From Numida meleagris (Eukaryota > Chordata > Aves > Galliformes > Numididae), in assembly GCF_002078875.1 (NCBI RefSeq), contig NC_034438.1, positions 19,079,755-19,143,754 on the forward strand: DNA of 64,000 nucleotides. The letters run 5' to 3'. The position numbers and the translations under genes were made by a program. The notes beneath the pieces are model-generated. The model did not search any database. It saw only the letters and a program-made list of their open reading frames with translations, and was not told the DNA's origin. This document shows positions 46,304 through 56,522 of the stretch, piece after piece (positions within the stretch are counted from its first letter, which is position 1; every line of letters begins with the position of its first letter).

Positions 46304-46562
46304 GAAAATGCCGCTAAGGTGAGGCAGCAAATGAGGCATCTCATCTATGAGAGGAGGCTGAGAGCTGGGACTCTTCAGCAGGAAGAAGGCTCAGGGAATC
46401 TCATCAACGTGTACAAATACCTGAAGGGAGAGTGCAAAGCAGATGGAGCCAGGTTCTTTTCAGTGGTGACCAGTGACAGAAGAAGAGGCAATTGGCACAA
46501 TGGAACACAGCAGACAGAGGTTTAGGCTGAACACCAGAAAACACTTCTTAATTGTGCAGAAG
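46304..46562 (+). mobile_element. CR1 LINE internal fragment, different subfamily
   Basis: Encodes a late-ORF2 segment ([35 protein letters not shown]) and ends at AACACTTCTTAATTGTGCAG without a 3' UTR. It abuts the previous CR1 tail and was probably cut when the adjoining GC-richer block was joined or rearranged. Confidence 0.8.
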
Positions 46563-47372
46563 ACTAAGCAACAAAACAACTTGCCCACAAGTGCATTCTC
46601 ACAAGCAACAAGGGGTGAGTCCTTCCCTGACAGTCCTCAGTGTCCTGGGCACTCTTTGCACTGACATCACCAGGGTTTCCCACTTGCACTGCAGGAAAAC
46701 AGTGCTCAGGAGCAATGTGGGTCCTGACAAGCCTGAGGCTAAGCAACAATACAAGGCCATTACAAGATAGAAAAAGTCCTGCAAAGCAGCAGCTTTCTCC
46801 CTTCAGTGGTTGCTGTCCTCACTGTGTGAAATTTGGGAGCAGCCCTGTGACATTACAGAGAAGCACTAATAACTGTACTGCAGCACCTCTAGTTGGTTCA
46901 GGATTCCCTCCTGTGATCTCAGATGTGAGGTCCAGGCTCCAGTTGCTTTCTGGGCTTCCCTTGGGGTTATGCCTTTATGCCTTCTTGGCTGGCAGGGTCC
47001 TGCAGGTCCCCACAGCATCTGTCCCAGAGTTGTGGGCTTGAGAAAGGTGCCAGCATCCTTGGCACCACTGAAGAAGCCCAGCCAACTCCTCCACCTTCCC
47101 CGATCACCTCCTTCAGATACCCTCTGCTAACTACAGTGGTGCCACTGTCCATGGAAAGAGCAGGGAGGGTTGGAAGGTCTGGGATCAGGGCGCTAAGGTA
47201 GGTGTGAAGAGCAGCCCCTGGGGCTGGCTGACCATGGGGATGAAACTGATCCCAATGACAACAACAGTGATGATTTTCAGTCCACAAGGAGGCCCTTCAG
47301 GAAGCTCTCCCTTCTCTTGGACTGTCTTTGCTTTCCTGCTCCTCCTAACATGTCTCTTTTGTTAGGAAGAAT
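46563..47372. other. GC-richer sequence upstream of the RING-finger remnant
   Basis: Composition rises above the surroundings. I see no repeat family. A pyrimidine-rich tract ending in TTTTGTTAG lies just before the RING reading frame (about 47350-47366) and looks like a splice acceptor, which is inference only. Confidence 0.4.
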
Positions 47373-47832
47373 GTGGCAGCAGGCACCGAGAAGCATCTGG
47401 AGCAGAGTGGGTCTGCAACACCAGCCAACATGAGCCAGAGGCAGCAGGCAGGGCCATCAGAAGCAGTGGCAGGTGAGCAGTGTCTCATCTGCCTGGGCAC
47501 CATCATCAGTGCTGCTTATGTGCCCACATGCTTCCACTCCTTCTGCTTCTGCTGCATCCGGTGGTGGGCTGCCACAGGCGCTGTGCCCGATCTGCAGGCG
47601 GCCTCTTGACTGCATCCTGCACAGGGTCAGAGCAGATGGCAACTACCAAGAGCATGAGTTCGGCTCATCTCCTCACAGCCAGAGGAACACTGCCAGCGAG
47701 AAGGTGCGGAGCAGATACCCTCACTGCCACTACACCCTCCACCATGGCCTAGAAACAATTTCCCCACAGATGGGAGAATGGGGCCATGGAGGATCAATCA
47801 AGAGGCAAGGGCTGACACAGCTCCAGGGCTGA
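47373..47832 (+). pseudogene. TOPORS-like RING-finger E3 ligase remnant, frameshifted
   Basis: A reading frame opens at an ATG (47373) and reaches a RING C3HC4 start: CLICLGTIISAAYVPTCFHS, then FCFCCIRWW. Near 47580 the frame shifts, and the second half of the RING continues in another frame as LCPICRRPLDCILHRVRADG. The spacing of Cys/His pairs and the sequence after the last pair (LDCILHRVRA) match the TOPORS type of RING, where the same place reads FDSIFHSVRAED as I recall it. TOPORS is a nuclear ubiquitin/SUMO E3 ligase of over 1000 residues. Only about 120 residues survive, ending just before the CR1 3' tail at 47892. The frameshift implies a non-functional copy unless a splice or sequence error accounts for it. 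It could be a decayed retrocopy or an exon of a lineage-specific TOPORS-like gene. Confidence 0.65.
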
Positions 47833-47891
47833 CCAGCGCAACCTTCCAGCAGGCTGCAGGGCAGTGCCTTGACAGCCCCGTGTGCAGACTC
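47833..47891. other. Junction between RING remnant and CR1 3' end
   Basis: About 60 bases of GC-rich sequence separate the end of the RING-derived frame from the first CR1 tail unit. Confidence 0.4.
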
Positions 47892-47979
47892 GTCATAGAA
47901 TCATAGAATGGTTTGGGTTGGAAGGGACCTTTAAGATCATGTACTTCCAATCCCCCTCTATAGGCAGGGACACCTCCCT

Positions 47980-50800
47980 CTAGATCGGGTTGCTCAAAGC
48001 CCCATCTAGCCTGGTCTTGAATGCTTCCAGGAAAGGGACATTCACAACCTCACCGGGTAACCTGTTCCAGTGTCTCACCACCCTCACAGTAAAGAATTTA
48101 TTCCTAACGTCTAGTCTAAATCTACCCTCTTCCAGTTTAAAACCATTTCCCCTCATCCTATTGCTACAGGCCCTTATAAAAAGTCCCTCACCAGCTTTCC
48201 TGTAGGCCCCTTTCAGGCACTGGAAGGCCACTATAAGGTCTCCCCAGAGCCTTCTCTTCTCAAGGTTGAAGAGCCCCAGTTCTCTCAGGCTGTCCTTGTA
48301 GGGGCAGTGCTCCAGCCTGGATCATCTTCGTGACCCTGTTCTGGGCCTGCTCCAACAACTCCATGTCCTTCTTGTGTTGGGGCCCCAGAACTGGATGCAG
48401 TACTCCGGGAGAGGTCTCACAAGAGCAGAGTAGAGGGGCAGAATCACCTCCCTAGACCTGATGGTTACACTTATCTTGATGCAAACCATTACATGGTAGG
48501 CTTTCTGGGCTGCAAGCACACACTGCCAGCTCATGTTGAATCTTTAATCAATTGACACTCCCAAATCGTTCTTCTCAGGGCTGCTCTCAAACCATTCTCT
48601 GCCCAGCTTGTATCTGTGCTTGGGATTGCCTCAACCCAGGTGCAGAACCTTGCATGAGGTTGGCATGGGCCCACCTCTCAAGCCTGTCCAGATCCCTCTG
48701 GATAGCATCCCTTCCCTCTGGCCTGTCAACTGCATCACTCAGCTTGGTGTTGCCTGCAAACTTGCTGAGGGTGCACTCAATTCCACTGTTCATGTCACCT
48801 ACAAAGATGCTACATAATACCAGTCCCAACACCAATCCCTGGGGAATGCCACTCAACATCAGTCTCCACTTGGACATTTCCTTATCCAGTGAGTGGTCTG
48901 TCCATCAAGTCCATTTTTCTCCAACTTGGCAACCAAGATGTCATGCAGGACAGTGTCAAATGCTTTGCACAAGTCCAGGTAGATGACATCAGTTGCTCTT
49001 CCTTTATCCACTGATGCTGTAACTCCATCATAAAAGGCCACCAAGTTTGACAGGCATGATTTACCCTTGGTGAAGCCATGTTGGTTACCACCAGTCACCC
49101 CGTCTTTATTTTCCATTTGCCTCACTAGGGCCTTAAGGAGGATCTGCTCCATGATCTTGCCAGGTACAGAGGTGAGAATGACTGGCCTGTAGTTCCCTGG
49201 ATCTTCTTTTTTTCCCTTCTTGAAAATGGGGGTTATGTTTCCCCTTTTCCAATCGGGGAACTTCACCAGGCTGCCATGACCTTTCAAATATGATGGATAG
49301 CAACTTGGCAACTTCATCCACCAGTTCCCTCAGAACCCATGGATGGATCTCATCAGGTCCCATGGACCTGTGCACATTCAGGTTCTTTAGATGGTCCCAA
49401 ACCTGATCTTCACTTACAGCAGGCAGATCTACCTTCTCCAAGTTCTTACCATTGCTTTCTGCAACTTAGGTGGTGCAGCTAGAGCCCTTGTCAGTGAAGA
49501 CTCAGGCAAGGGAAGCTCAGAAGGTGCAACCTTCTGAACGTGCTACCTTCTGAGGCAAGGTGCTCAGAAGTCACTGAACACCTAAGTTTTCTCCATACCC
49601 CTTGTGACCAGGTCTCCAGTTTCCTTCTGAAGAGGGGCCACATCCCCTCAACTGTCTTTTTATCACTGACATACCTGTAGAATTTCTTCTTGTTCCTCTT
49701 TATGTCCCTGGCTAGATTTAATTCTGTCTGAGTTTTCGCTTTCATAACCTGATCCCTGGCTGCTTGGACAACTTCTTTGTAGTCCTCTCAGGTAACTTGT
49801 TCCTGCTTCCACTCCCTATAGACTTTCTTTTTAAGCTTAAGTAAGTCCAGGAACTCCTTGTTGATCCTTGGAGGCCTCCTGGCATTCTTGCCTGCCTTCC
49901 TTTTTCTCGGGATGCACTGCTTCTGGGCTTAGAGGAGATGGTACTGACCAGCTTTTTTGGGCCCCTCTTCCCTCCATGGCTTTTTCCCATGTTACCCTGC
50001 CAAGAAATTCCCTGAAGAGTTCAAAGTCTGCTCTCTTGAAGTCCAGAGTAGCAAGCTTGCTGGACATCCTCTTTGACACCCTAAGGATTTTGAACTCCAC
50101 CATTTTGTGGTCACTACAGCCAAGGCTGCTCCTGAGTTTCACATTAGTCACAAGCCCCTCCTCGTTGGTGAGGTCAAGGTCAAGCATAGCACTTTTTCTC
50201 ATGAGTTCCTGTACTACTTGGAAGAGGAAGTTATCATCAACAAATTCCAGGAACCTCTTCGATTTCTGGTGCACTGCTGTGTTGTCCCTCCAACAGATAT
50301 CAGGGTGGATGAAGTCTCCCATAATGACCATGTTTTGTGAATGTGAAGCTGCTCCTATGTGTTTATAGGGGGCCTCATTCACTTGGTCTTCCTGATCAGG
50401 CAGCCTGTAGCAGACCCCCACTACAGTGCCTCCTTCCCCTGCCTTCCCTTTAACCCTAACCCGTAAGCTCTCTGTCAGCTCCTTGTCTATCCTTGGGTGG
50501 AGCTCCATGGACTCCAGGTGGTCACTGATGTAGAGGGCAACACCCCCTCCCCTTCTCCCCTGCTTGTCTTTCCTAAAGAGTTGATGCTATCTATTCCTAC
50601 ATTCCAGTTGTGAGAGTCATCCCACCACATCTCATGATGCCAATGATATCATAGCCCTGTAGGCACACACATGCCTGCGACTCCTTCTGCTTGTTCCCCA
50701 TGTTCCATGCATTGGTGTACAGGCACTCGTATTGAGACCCCATTGAAGATGAGGTTCCTTATCCTGTACCTTAGATGCTGTCTTACTGGCCTGTGATCCA
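47980..50800 (-). pseudogene. CR1 ORF2 remnant: AP endonuclease, reverse transcriptase and C-terminal domain
   Basis: Endonuclease: the first residues (LNTSACTPMHGTWG) lie near 50740, followed by VVGVCYRLPDQEDQVNEAPY and VIMGDFIHPDICWRD. SSLGCSDHKMVEFKILRVSK lies within a 223-codon frame (50508-49837). Linker: [20 protein letters not shown] near 49740. Reverse transcriptase: [18 protein letters not shown] (49400), [38 protein letters not shown] and SGIPQGLVLGLVL (48850). The polymerase motif is LSKFAGNTKL, so the catalytic FADD pair is lost. The C-terminal domain ends at LDGALSNPI (47980). In an intact element this enzyme nicks DNA and primes cDNA synthesis. At least five frameshifts divide it. 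Confidence 0.9.
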
Positions 50801-50854
50801 CCCCATGCCCAGGGCATCCATTACCACTGTCAGCCTCAAAGTGCAATGATTTGA

Positions 50855-51993
50855 GGATCCCCATCCCCAGCAACTCTACTTTAAAGCCCTCCTGATTAAA
50901 GTGGAAAGCTTACTGCCAAAGATGGTCTTCCCCCTGTCTGACAGATTAACCCCACCATCCCTAAGAAGACCAGATTTCTCAAAATTAGTTTCATGACATA
51001 AGTAGCCAAAGCCCTGTTCACAACACTACTCCCTTAACTTATTAATTAACCTTAATTAAGATAATTTATTGATTATCTTAATTCTGTCAGTTCTTTCCCT
51101 CTCCATTCCCCCAAACTGGAGGATTGATGAGATGACTACCTATGAGCCCGAGTTCTTCACTGCTGCTTCCAGCTCGTTGTAGTCCCTCTTGATATTCTTC
51201 AGTTTGCTGACAGCTGTGTTACTGGTGCCCACGTGAAGCAGCAGCAGGGTGTAGTAGTCTGTGGGACATACAAGATCTGGCAGCCTCTCTGTCGCATCCT
51301 TGACACAGGCCCCTGGCAAGTAGCAGAGCTCTCTACATTGCAGATCATGGCAACAAATGGATGCCTCTGTACCCCTCAGAAGAGAATCACCCACCACTAT
51401 CACCCATTGCTTTTTCTTAGTTGCAGTAGTTGTTATGCAATGGGGAGCAGATCTGGCTGCCTTACTCAGTTCAGACAACTTACCTGTTATTGTTTCTTTT
51501 TCCTTCTCAGCCTGGTGAATTGTGAAACGGTTCTGCAGAGGCACCTCAGACTTTGAGGCAGGCTTTTTTCTCTTGTTAGTCTTTCTTGTGGCAATTTGCC
51601 ATTTCTCATCACTGTTTGTTTCCTCTCCAACTGGATATGCCAGTGGGGGAGTTTGCGGCTGTTTGGCCTTGGACTGTGGATTCAATGCACACTGCATGTG
51701 AATCTGGCTATCTCTGCCTCCCTGATAGTACATAGTACACAGCCTTTTGACTATCTTTTGCTGGTCAGTCATCTGTTGCAGGAGGTCCTCCACCTGGGCA
51801 CATATGACACAGGCGAGTTTGCCACTCACCTCTGCTCCAGGAGAAAGGTCTAGACACTTCCCACAGACCACAGTCTGCACAGACACTTCTTCCTTCAGAA
51901 GCTCTGAGTGGAGGCACTGGTCATAACTGGGGTAGGTGGTGTATACCCCCCTGCCAGAGCTGCAGCCTTGGCTTGGTGTCGAATGTTCACCAT
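50855..51993 (-). pseudogene. CR1 ORF1 remnant with SGNH/GDSL esterase-type domain
   Basis: The longest open part is 248 codons (51886-51140). It opens with a CxxC segment (VVCGKC, then LACVICAQVEDLLQQ), followed by a basic linker. Next comes the esterase block I (VIVVGDSLLRGTEASICC). Block III reads LLLHVGTSN where the usual CR1 form is HVGTND. After a stop the frame continues to a block V region reading DGGVNLSDRGK (about 50950-50915) where the usual form is DGVHLS. So the serine motif remains, but the expected Asn-Asp and catalytic His positions are altered. In CR1 elements ORF1 proteins bind nucleic acid and carry this esterase fold. Homology continues upstream of 51886 in another frame to an ATG near 51993. 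Confidence 0.82.
51054..51083. repeat. Perfect 12-bp AT-rich inverted repeat inside CR1 ORF1
   Basis: AATTAAGATAAT (51054-51065) pairs with ATTATCTTAATT (51072-51083) across a 6-nt loop. It sits where ORF1 should encode the segment between esterase blocks III and V. The neighbouring reading shows a partial local duplication (INKLS then INKLRE). Confidence 0.7.
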
Positions 51994-52130
51994 TCTGCTT
52001 TGAGGGTCACTTGGAATGAATGCCCCTCACTTCTGAAGCTGGCAGAACCTTAACGCCCTGCCTTGTGAGCCACTGCTCCAGCTGTTACAGCACACGTGTT
52101 CAGGTGACACCTATATTCGCAGCAGCCCAC

Positions 52131-52629
52131 TGCTGCTGCAATTTCTGCACACTGACCTCCCTGAAAGGAGAGCCTAGTGAACATCTGGAGGTTCCCAAGC
52201 ACCGGGACCGGGGGGTCCCAGCCCTTTCACCAACAGCCTCCCAGGCTGTGAGCCCTCAGGACCTGCTGCTCCTTCTGCCAGCACAGCCCTGTCCCTGCTG
52301 GCTCTTGCCCCGACGGTGCCTCCATACCCAACATGCTGCTGGCACAGCAGCATCACAGCTGCTCTCACTCCCACAAGCAAGGAACGTGCCAAAGCAGCTA
52401 AGGGGAAGATCTTCCTGAAACACCAAGCTGCACTGCACTGGGAAGCAGCTGTGGAGTTTCCATGCTTGCACACGCCCCAAAGCCATCTCAACAAGGTCCT
52501 CAGCCTCCTGTTCTATGTCACCCTCTGTGAGCTGGAGGGTGGGACAAGACCTGCAGAGGACCCTTCCAACTTCAACCCCTCTCTTTTCTTTTTCATTCAT
52601 TTTTCTTTTTAGACATTATTTTATTATTT
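52131..52629. other. GC-rich block, probable CR1 5' UTR or interrupted host sequence
   Basis: Clearly GC-richer than the window average, with several open frames on both strands and no recognised domain. It sits exactly between the 5' side of the long CR1 and another CR1 tail. It is either that element's 5' UTR or the far side of the RING-containing block into which it inserted. Confidence 0.4.
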
Positions 52630-52860
52630 TAAGCATCACTAAGGTTGGAAAAGACCTCCGAGGTCATCTAGTCCTACCACTGATGCATCACCACCATGCC
52701 CACAGACTATGTCCCTCACTGACCATATGCCACATCTCCACATTTCGTGAATACCTTCAGGGACAGCAACTCCACCACTTCCCTGGGCAGCCTCTTCCAG
52801 TTCCTCACCACTCTTTCTGAGACAAAATTTTTCCTAATATCCAACCTCTTCTCTTGGAAA
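52630..52860 (-). mobile_element. CR1 LINE 3' end (minus strand)
   Basis: AAGGTTGGAAAAGACCTCCG and GGTCATCTAGTCCTACC are the complement of a CR1 3' UTR. TACCTTCAGGGACAGCAACT and TCCCTGGGCAGCCTCTTCCA belong to the late ORF2. It is 5'-truncated near 52850. Confidence 0.9.
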
Positions 52861-53754
52861 CCCAGCATTATTCAGGCAAATCTATCTTTTAAAGTTGGAA
52901 ATACTCAGCAGGTTAAGGACTACAATAAATGGCAGATAAATAAGTCTTAAAGAATCAGCCTGGGCCTGTGGGTAATCTCTGCATGGGCCCTGTTGTCCCA
53001 TTACCCTGGCTGCCTGATGGATCTAGCTTACCCCAAGAGCTAGTATCTTTTCTAACAACCAACTACACCCTTATACCTTGACTTCAGCCGGTCTGGACCA
53101 CCAGTCATTACAACTGTTTTATCAAGGAGGACATCAGCCATCTAAGCACAAAGGGAATCCTTTCTGTTACCATGGTGGCACTCCATGGAGCTCTCTGAGA
53201 TTCTCTGACAGGGAGAAAAGTGAGCTCCTTGAGCGCTCTGCTTCCTTCCTCATCCACCTTCATCTTTCCCATGCTCCCACCTTCAGACCTTCCCCAAGAA
53301 AGCCTATGGGGAGCCTCACACAATTCCACAAGCCTCTGAACAGTGTCTCCTCATAACGTTTGCCCACCACCAAATGCTCTTGCCCTGTAGACCACAAGGA
53401 CTCCCCCACCTCTGGAGACAGTGACCTGTGCAGCCTGCAAGGCTCCCCCCACTCTGTTTCTGCAGCTCATCCCTCTCAGGTCTGCAGAAAAGCCCCTCGT
53501 GGTCCTGGGAGACACCAAGTGGAACATGAACCAGCAATGTTAGCCTGTGGCAAAGAAAGCTGCATTAGGAGGCTGAGACAGGGGATTCTTCTCTTCTGCT
53601 CAGTGCTGGGGATGCCAGGCCTGGAGGAGTACTGTGTCCACTATAAGGTCTAGTTCTGTGTTGAAGAGAAAGAGATATTGCACAGAGCCTAGACTAGCAC
53701 AATGAAGCCCTCCTAATGCAAGGAGAAATGTACATGCACTGATCCTACAGGGTC
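52861..53754. other. Unassigned sequence containing one arm of a diverged repeat pair
   Basis: Moderately GC-rich, with no recognised protein. The segment 53105-53230 resembles 54101-54225 and is listed separately. Confidence 0.4.
53105..53230. repeat. Unassigned repeat, copy 1 of a diverged direct pair
   Basis: ACAACTGTTTTATCAAGGAG, TAAGCACAAAGGGAATCC, GTTACCATGGTGGCACTCCA and GTGAGCTCCTT occur in the same order and spacing as in the 54.1 kb segment. I estimate about 65% identity over 120 bases by eye. Family unknown. Confidence 0.55.
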
Positions 53755-54062
53755 AGATGGGATCTGAAAAAGGGTACTGGGATAGCTAGCAGAAGCACTC
53801 ACCTAGACACTTTCAATCATTTACCAACAATTCTGGCCTAGCAGGGAGGACTCAGTAGACTGGAGGTTAGCTAATATGATCCTTGACTATAAGACAGGCA
53901 GAAAGCAGGATGTGGGGAATTACACATTTGTCAGTCTGACCCTGCTGCCAGGGAAGGTCACAGAGCAGGTCATCTTGAGTGCCATCACATTCCATGTGCA
54001 GGAGAATCAAGTCATCATATTTGGTCAGGTCTGTTCCATCTTATTTGATTCTGTAGCATAGG
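53755..54062 (+). mobile_element. CR1 LINE internal fragment (linker to reverse-transcriptase start)
   Basis: The segment DWRLANMILDYKTGRKQD corresponds to the beginning of the CR1 reverse transcriptase, and VSLTLLPGKVTEQVI continues it in the same frame. Upstream DNA (GTCAGATGGGATCTGAA, CTAGCAGAAGCACTCACC) fits the preceding ORF2 linker. No 3' end is present. Confidence 0.85.
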
Positions 54063-55324
54063 AAGTATCTACAGAGGAATCTGGATAGACTGCATCCACT
54101 GCAGCTGTTTTGTTAATTGGGATGTCAACCCACTAAGCACAAAATACATCCTGTGTTTTATCATGACGGCACTGCACAGAGCCAACATATACACTTTGTA
54201 GGCAGAGACGTGAGCTCATGTTAAAGAAACATGTCACATAATCTTCTGACAAAACTCAGCTCAGACACAGTCAATGCCAAGTATTTACAGATTTACCTTA
54301 TCCTTTAAAAGAGAGTACCTGATGATGTGAGACATTCCTGCAGGATAGTAACTTGTTACTGTGACTTGAGTTCTTCTCATGACCAAGACATTGAAGTAGA
54401 TTATTTCACTCAGCGAAGTCCATCATTTGGCTTCCTATTTCAGTCTACAGCAGTTTCTAAATACTTGCAACTTGTAATGCAATCACATAAACAATATTTT
54501 AATATATGTATTTTATCTACTGTTTTTAAAAAGATTTATTCTACACATTCCTCCCTTCAGTGCAGTGTAATATCTAGACAAAGGGCATATTGGGATTAAT
54601 TTGAAAGTTACAAATGCCAGCAGCTGTCCAATATACAAACATTCAATAAAGGAAGAACAACAAAAGTAAAGAACAAAGCAGGGTAGGCAGTACTCCACCA
54701 TAGGTAAATATCCAAGTATTTACCACTACATTCTTCTCAATATGGCAATGTGTACTTTTACTATAGAAATACATACAAAGATCTGCAGAGCTTTTATCTT
54801 TCGGTCAACAAACATAGAGTCTGTTCATTCTAGAAATGCATACTAATGAAAATAACCTTTATTCTGCAAACTGTTTGGGGATAATCTCAGATACATGTTG
54901 TTTTTCTTTCCTGTTTGCCCCAGTTTTTGCTGGCTGGAGTCAAGATATCCTTGTTATTTATTGTAAATTATCATATTTTGTAGGCATAGTGCTGTTCTCA
55001 GGCATCTGTGTTTGTAATAACTGAGTGAACCCAGAGGCAGCTCTTTTTTTTTTTTTTTAAAACTTATTTCTAAAAGAATTTTCAAACTTTATCATAACTC
55101 ATAGCCTTAGAACTTTTGTCCCTATTTCATCTAAGGAACACAAGTTGTTTTTCGGGAAAAATCATTGAGAAAAATACGTTCCCACCAAAGGAAGTCTATC
55201 CCTACCAAACACACAGTAATAGATACTTCCATAAAAGCTTAAGTGGGAAAATATTCTGATAATAGAAAAACACAGAAATAAACTAAAAATAAACATTCAG
55301 AAACATTACTGGAGATATCTGACA
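54063..55324. other. AT-rich spacer, includes second arm of the diverged repeat
   Basis: Beyond the repeat at 54101-54225 the stretch holds a T run at 55045-55060 and nothing else that I recognise. Confidence 0.45.
54101..54225. repeat. Unassigned repeat, copy 2 of a diverged direct pair
   Basis: GCAGCTGTTTTGTTAATTGG, TAAGCACAAAATACATCC, TATCATGACGGCACTGCACA and GTGAGCTCATGTT align in order with the copy at 53105-53230. It lies directly after a CR1 fragment in the same orientation. Confidence 0.55.
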
Positions 55325-55426
55325 GGGCACGAACCTGAGCCATCTGCTCCAGGTGACCCTGCTTGATGTGGGTATTGACCCCCAGAGGTCCCTTCCAAAC
55401 TCAACCTGTAATTTTATCTACTATAA
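55325..55426 (+). mobile_element. CR1 3' UTR fragment
   Basis: CTGCTCCAGGTGACCCTGCTTGATG-type text and CCCAGAGGTCCCTTCCAAAC, followed by CTCAACCTGTAATTTTAT, form the CR1 3' UTR of a subfamily ending GAGGTCCCTTCCAACCTCAA. About 100 bases remain. Confidence 0.75.
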
Positions 55427-56514
55427 TTGAAAGGAAACAGAAGATTGTTAGTAAAAAATATAATATTTTTCCTGATTTTATGTTGCATGTACAACTTTAT
55501 AGTGTCACAAGTATTAGTCAGATGTTCAACTTCAAAATATTTTTGGACAGCTCTGACACACATTTCAATAGGAAGATTCATTCCCAGCTTCACTCTGGAT
55601 AGGAGAGACAGGATCTAGGGAGATACTTTTGTAAACTTGTCTTGTTTTAACCAAACTATTATCTGACCATCCACAGGTATAATGAAACAGGAAAGTATTA
55701 CCTAGGATTTCTCTTTTGTTTATTTTTTAACAAATATAAAATTAATGGCACTTACAACATTTACACAACTGTCTTAAGAAATTTGGTGTGAGAAATTAAT
55801 GCCCTAACCCTGAATTTAAAACTTCCATTTCCATTTCCACTAGAAGCTTTTGCAAAGCTTTGAAAAATGCTTCATGGAGAACCATGTTTTTATTTGAACT
55901 AGATTAAAAAAGAAAAGTGCTCTAAAATAGCTTTATACTAAGGGCAAAATATTCCTCTTTGTACAGAATCTGCCCTGTACATATCAGCAACATATTTCCC
56001 AAGAAATGGAATTAAAACCAGATGACTATGAAGCAGAGGGGAATGCTAAGCCTGATTTGGAAAGAATCCTTCAGAAATTCAGGGTCCAGATGGTCAGCTG
56101 TAGCTCAAGCCAAGCTGATGCTTGTACTCAGCTGTGCTTTGTCAGACTACAGCAAACACCTGTGCTTGTTTAGGGGCAACTATATAAACCAACTCCCATC
56201 TACAAGAAGCAAAGCAGCAAATACTGCCACAGGGGCTGTCAATCACCATGAAACTGGCTGCCATAAAGCCTAGTCCCATCACGTCTTTGACACCAGGGGC
56301 TCCCCTTCCCAAAGCTCTCTCAAGTGCACGACACGTATCTTTTCATCCTTATGGAAACATAGCACAAGGCTTGCAGGATAAGGGCTGCTAACCATCCTGC
56401 TAACCACAGGCTATGCAACTCTTAGATAAAATTCCTTTACTGCTCTTCTCTCACAAATCTATTTTCAGTTGCTGATAAATCTTGCCAAACTTAATTTATA
56501 TGGAGTGCTGTTTC
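55427..56514. other. AT-rich spacer, nothing recognised
   Basis: No recognisable element or coding sequence. Confidence 0.45.
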
Positions 56515-56522
56515 CCTTAACA

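Larger units (their letters stand above)
47892..52130 (-). mobile_element. Nearly full-length CR1 LINE (minus strand) with ORF1 and ORF2
   Basis: Running from high to low coordinate, the minus strand shows a probable 5' leader, ORF1 (about 51993-50855), ORF2 (about 50800-47980), the 3' UTR and a short tail (AATCATAGAATGG at 47897). At roughly 4.2 kb or more it approaches the 4.5 kb of a complete CR1, which is rare because most copies are severely 5'-truncated. Every reading frame carries frameshifts or stops, so the copy is dead. The GC-rich stretch up to about 52600 may be more of its 5' UTR or the interrupted host sequence. Confidence 0.9.

Noticed and set aside
52020..52612. Overlapping open frames of up to 132 codons in GC-rich DNA
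   Set aside because: Open frames on both strands are expected of GC-rich sequence, and none shows a domain. Probably CR1 5' UTR or non-coding host DNA.
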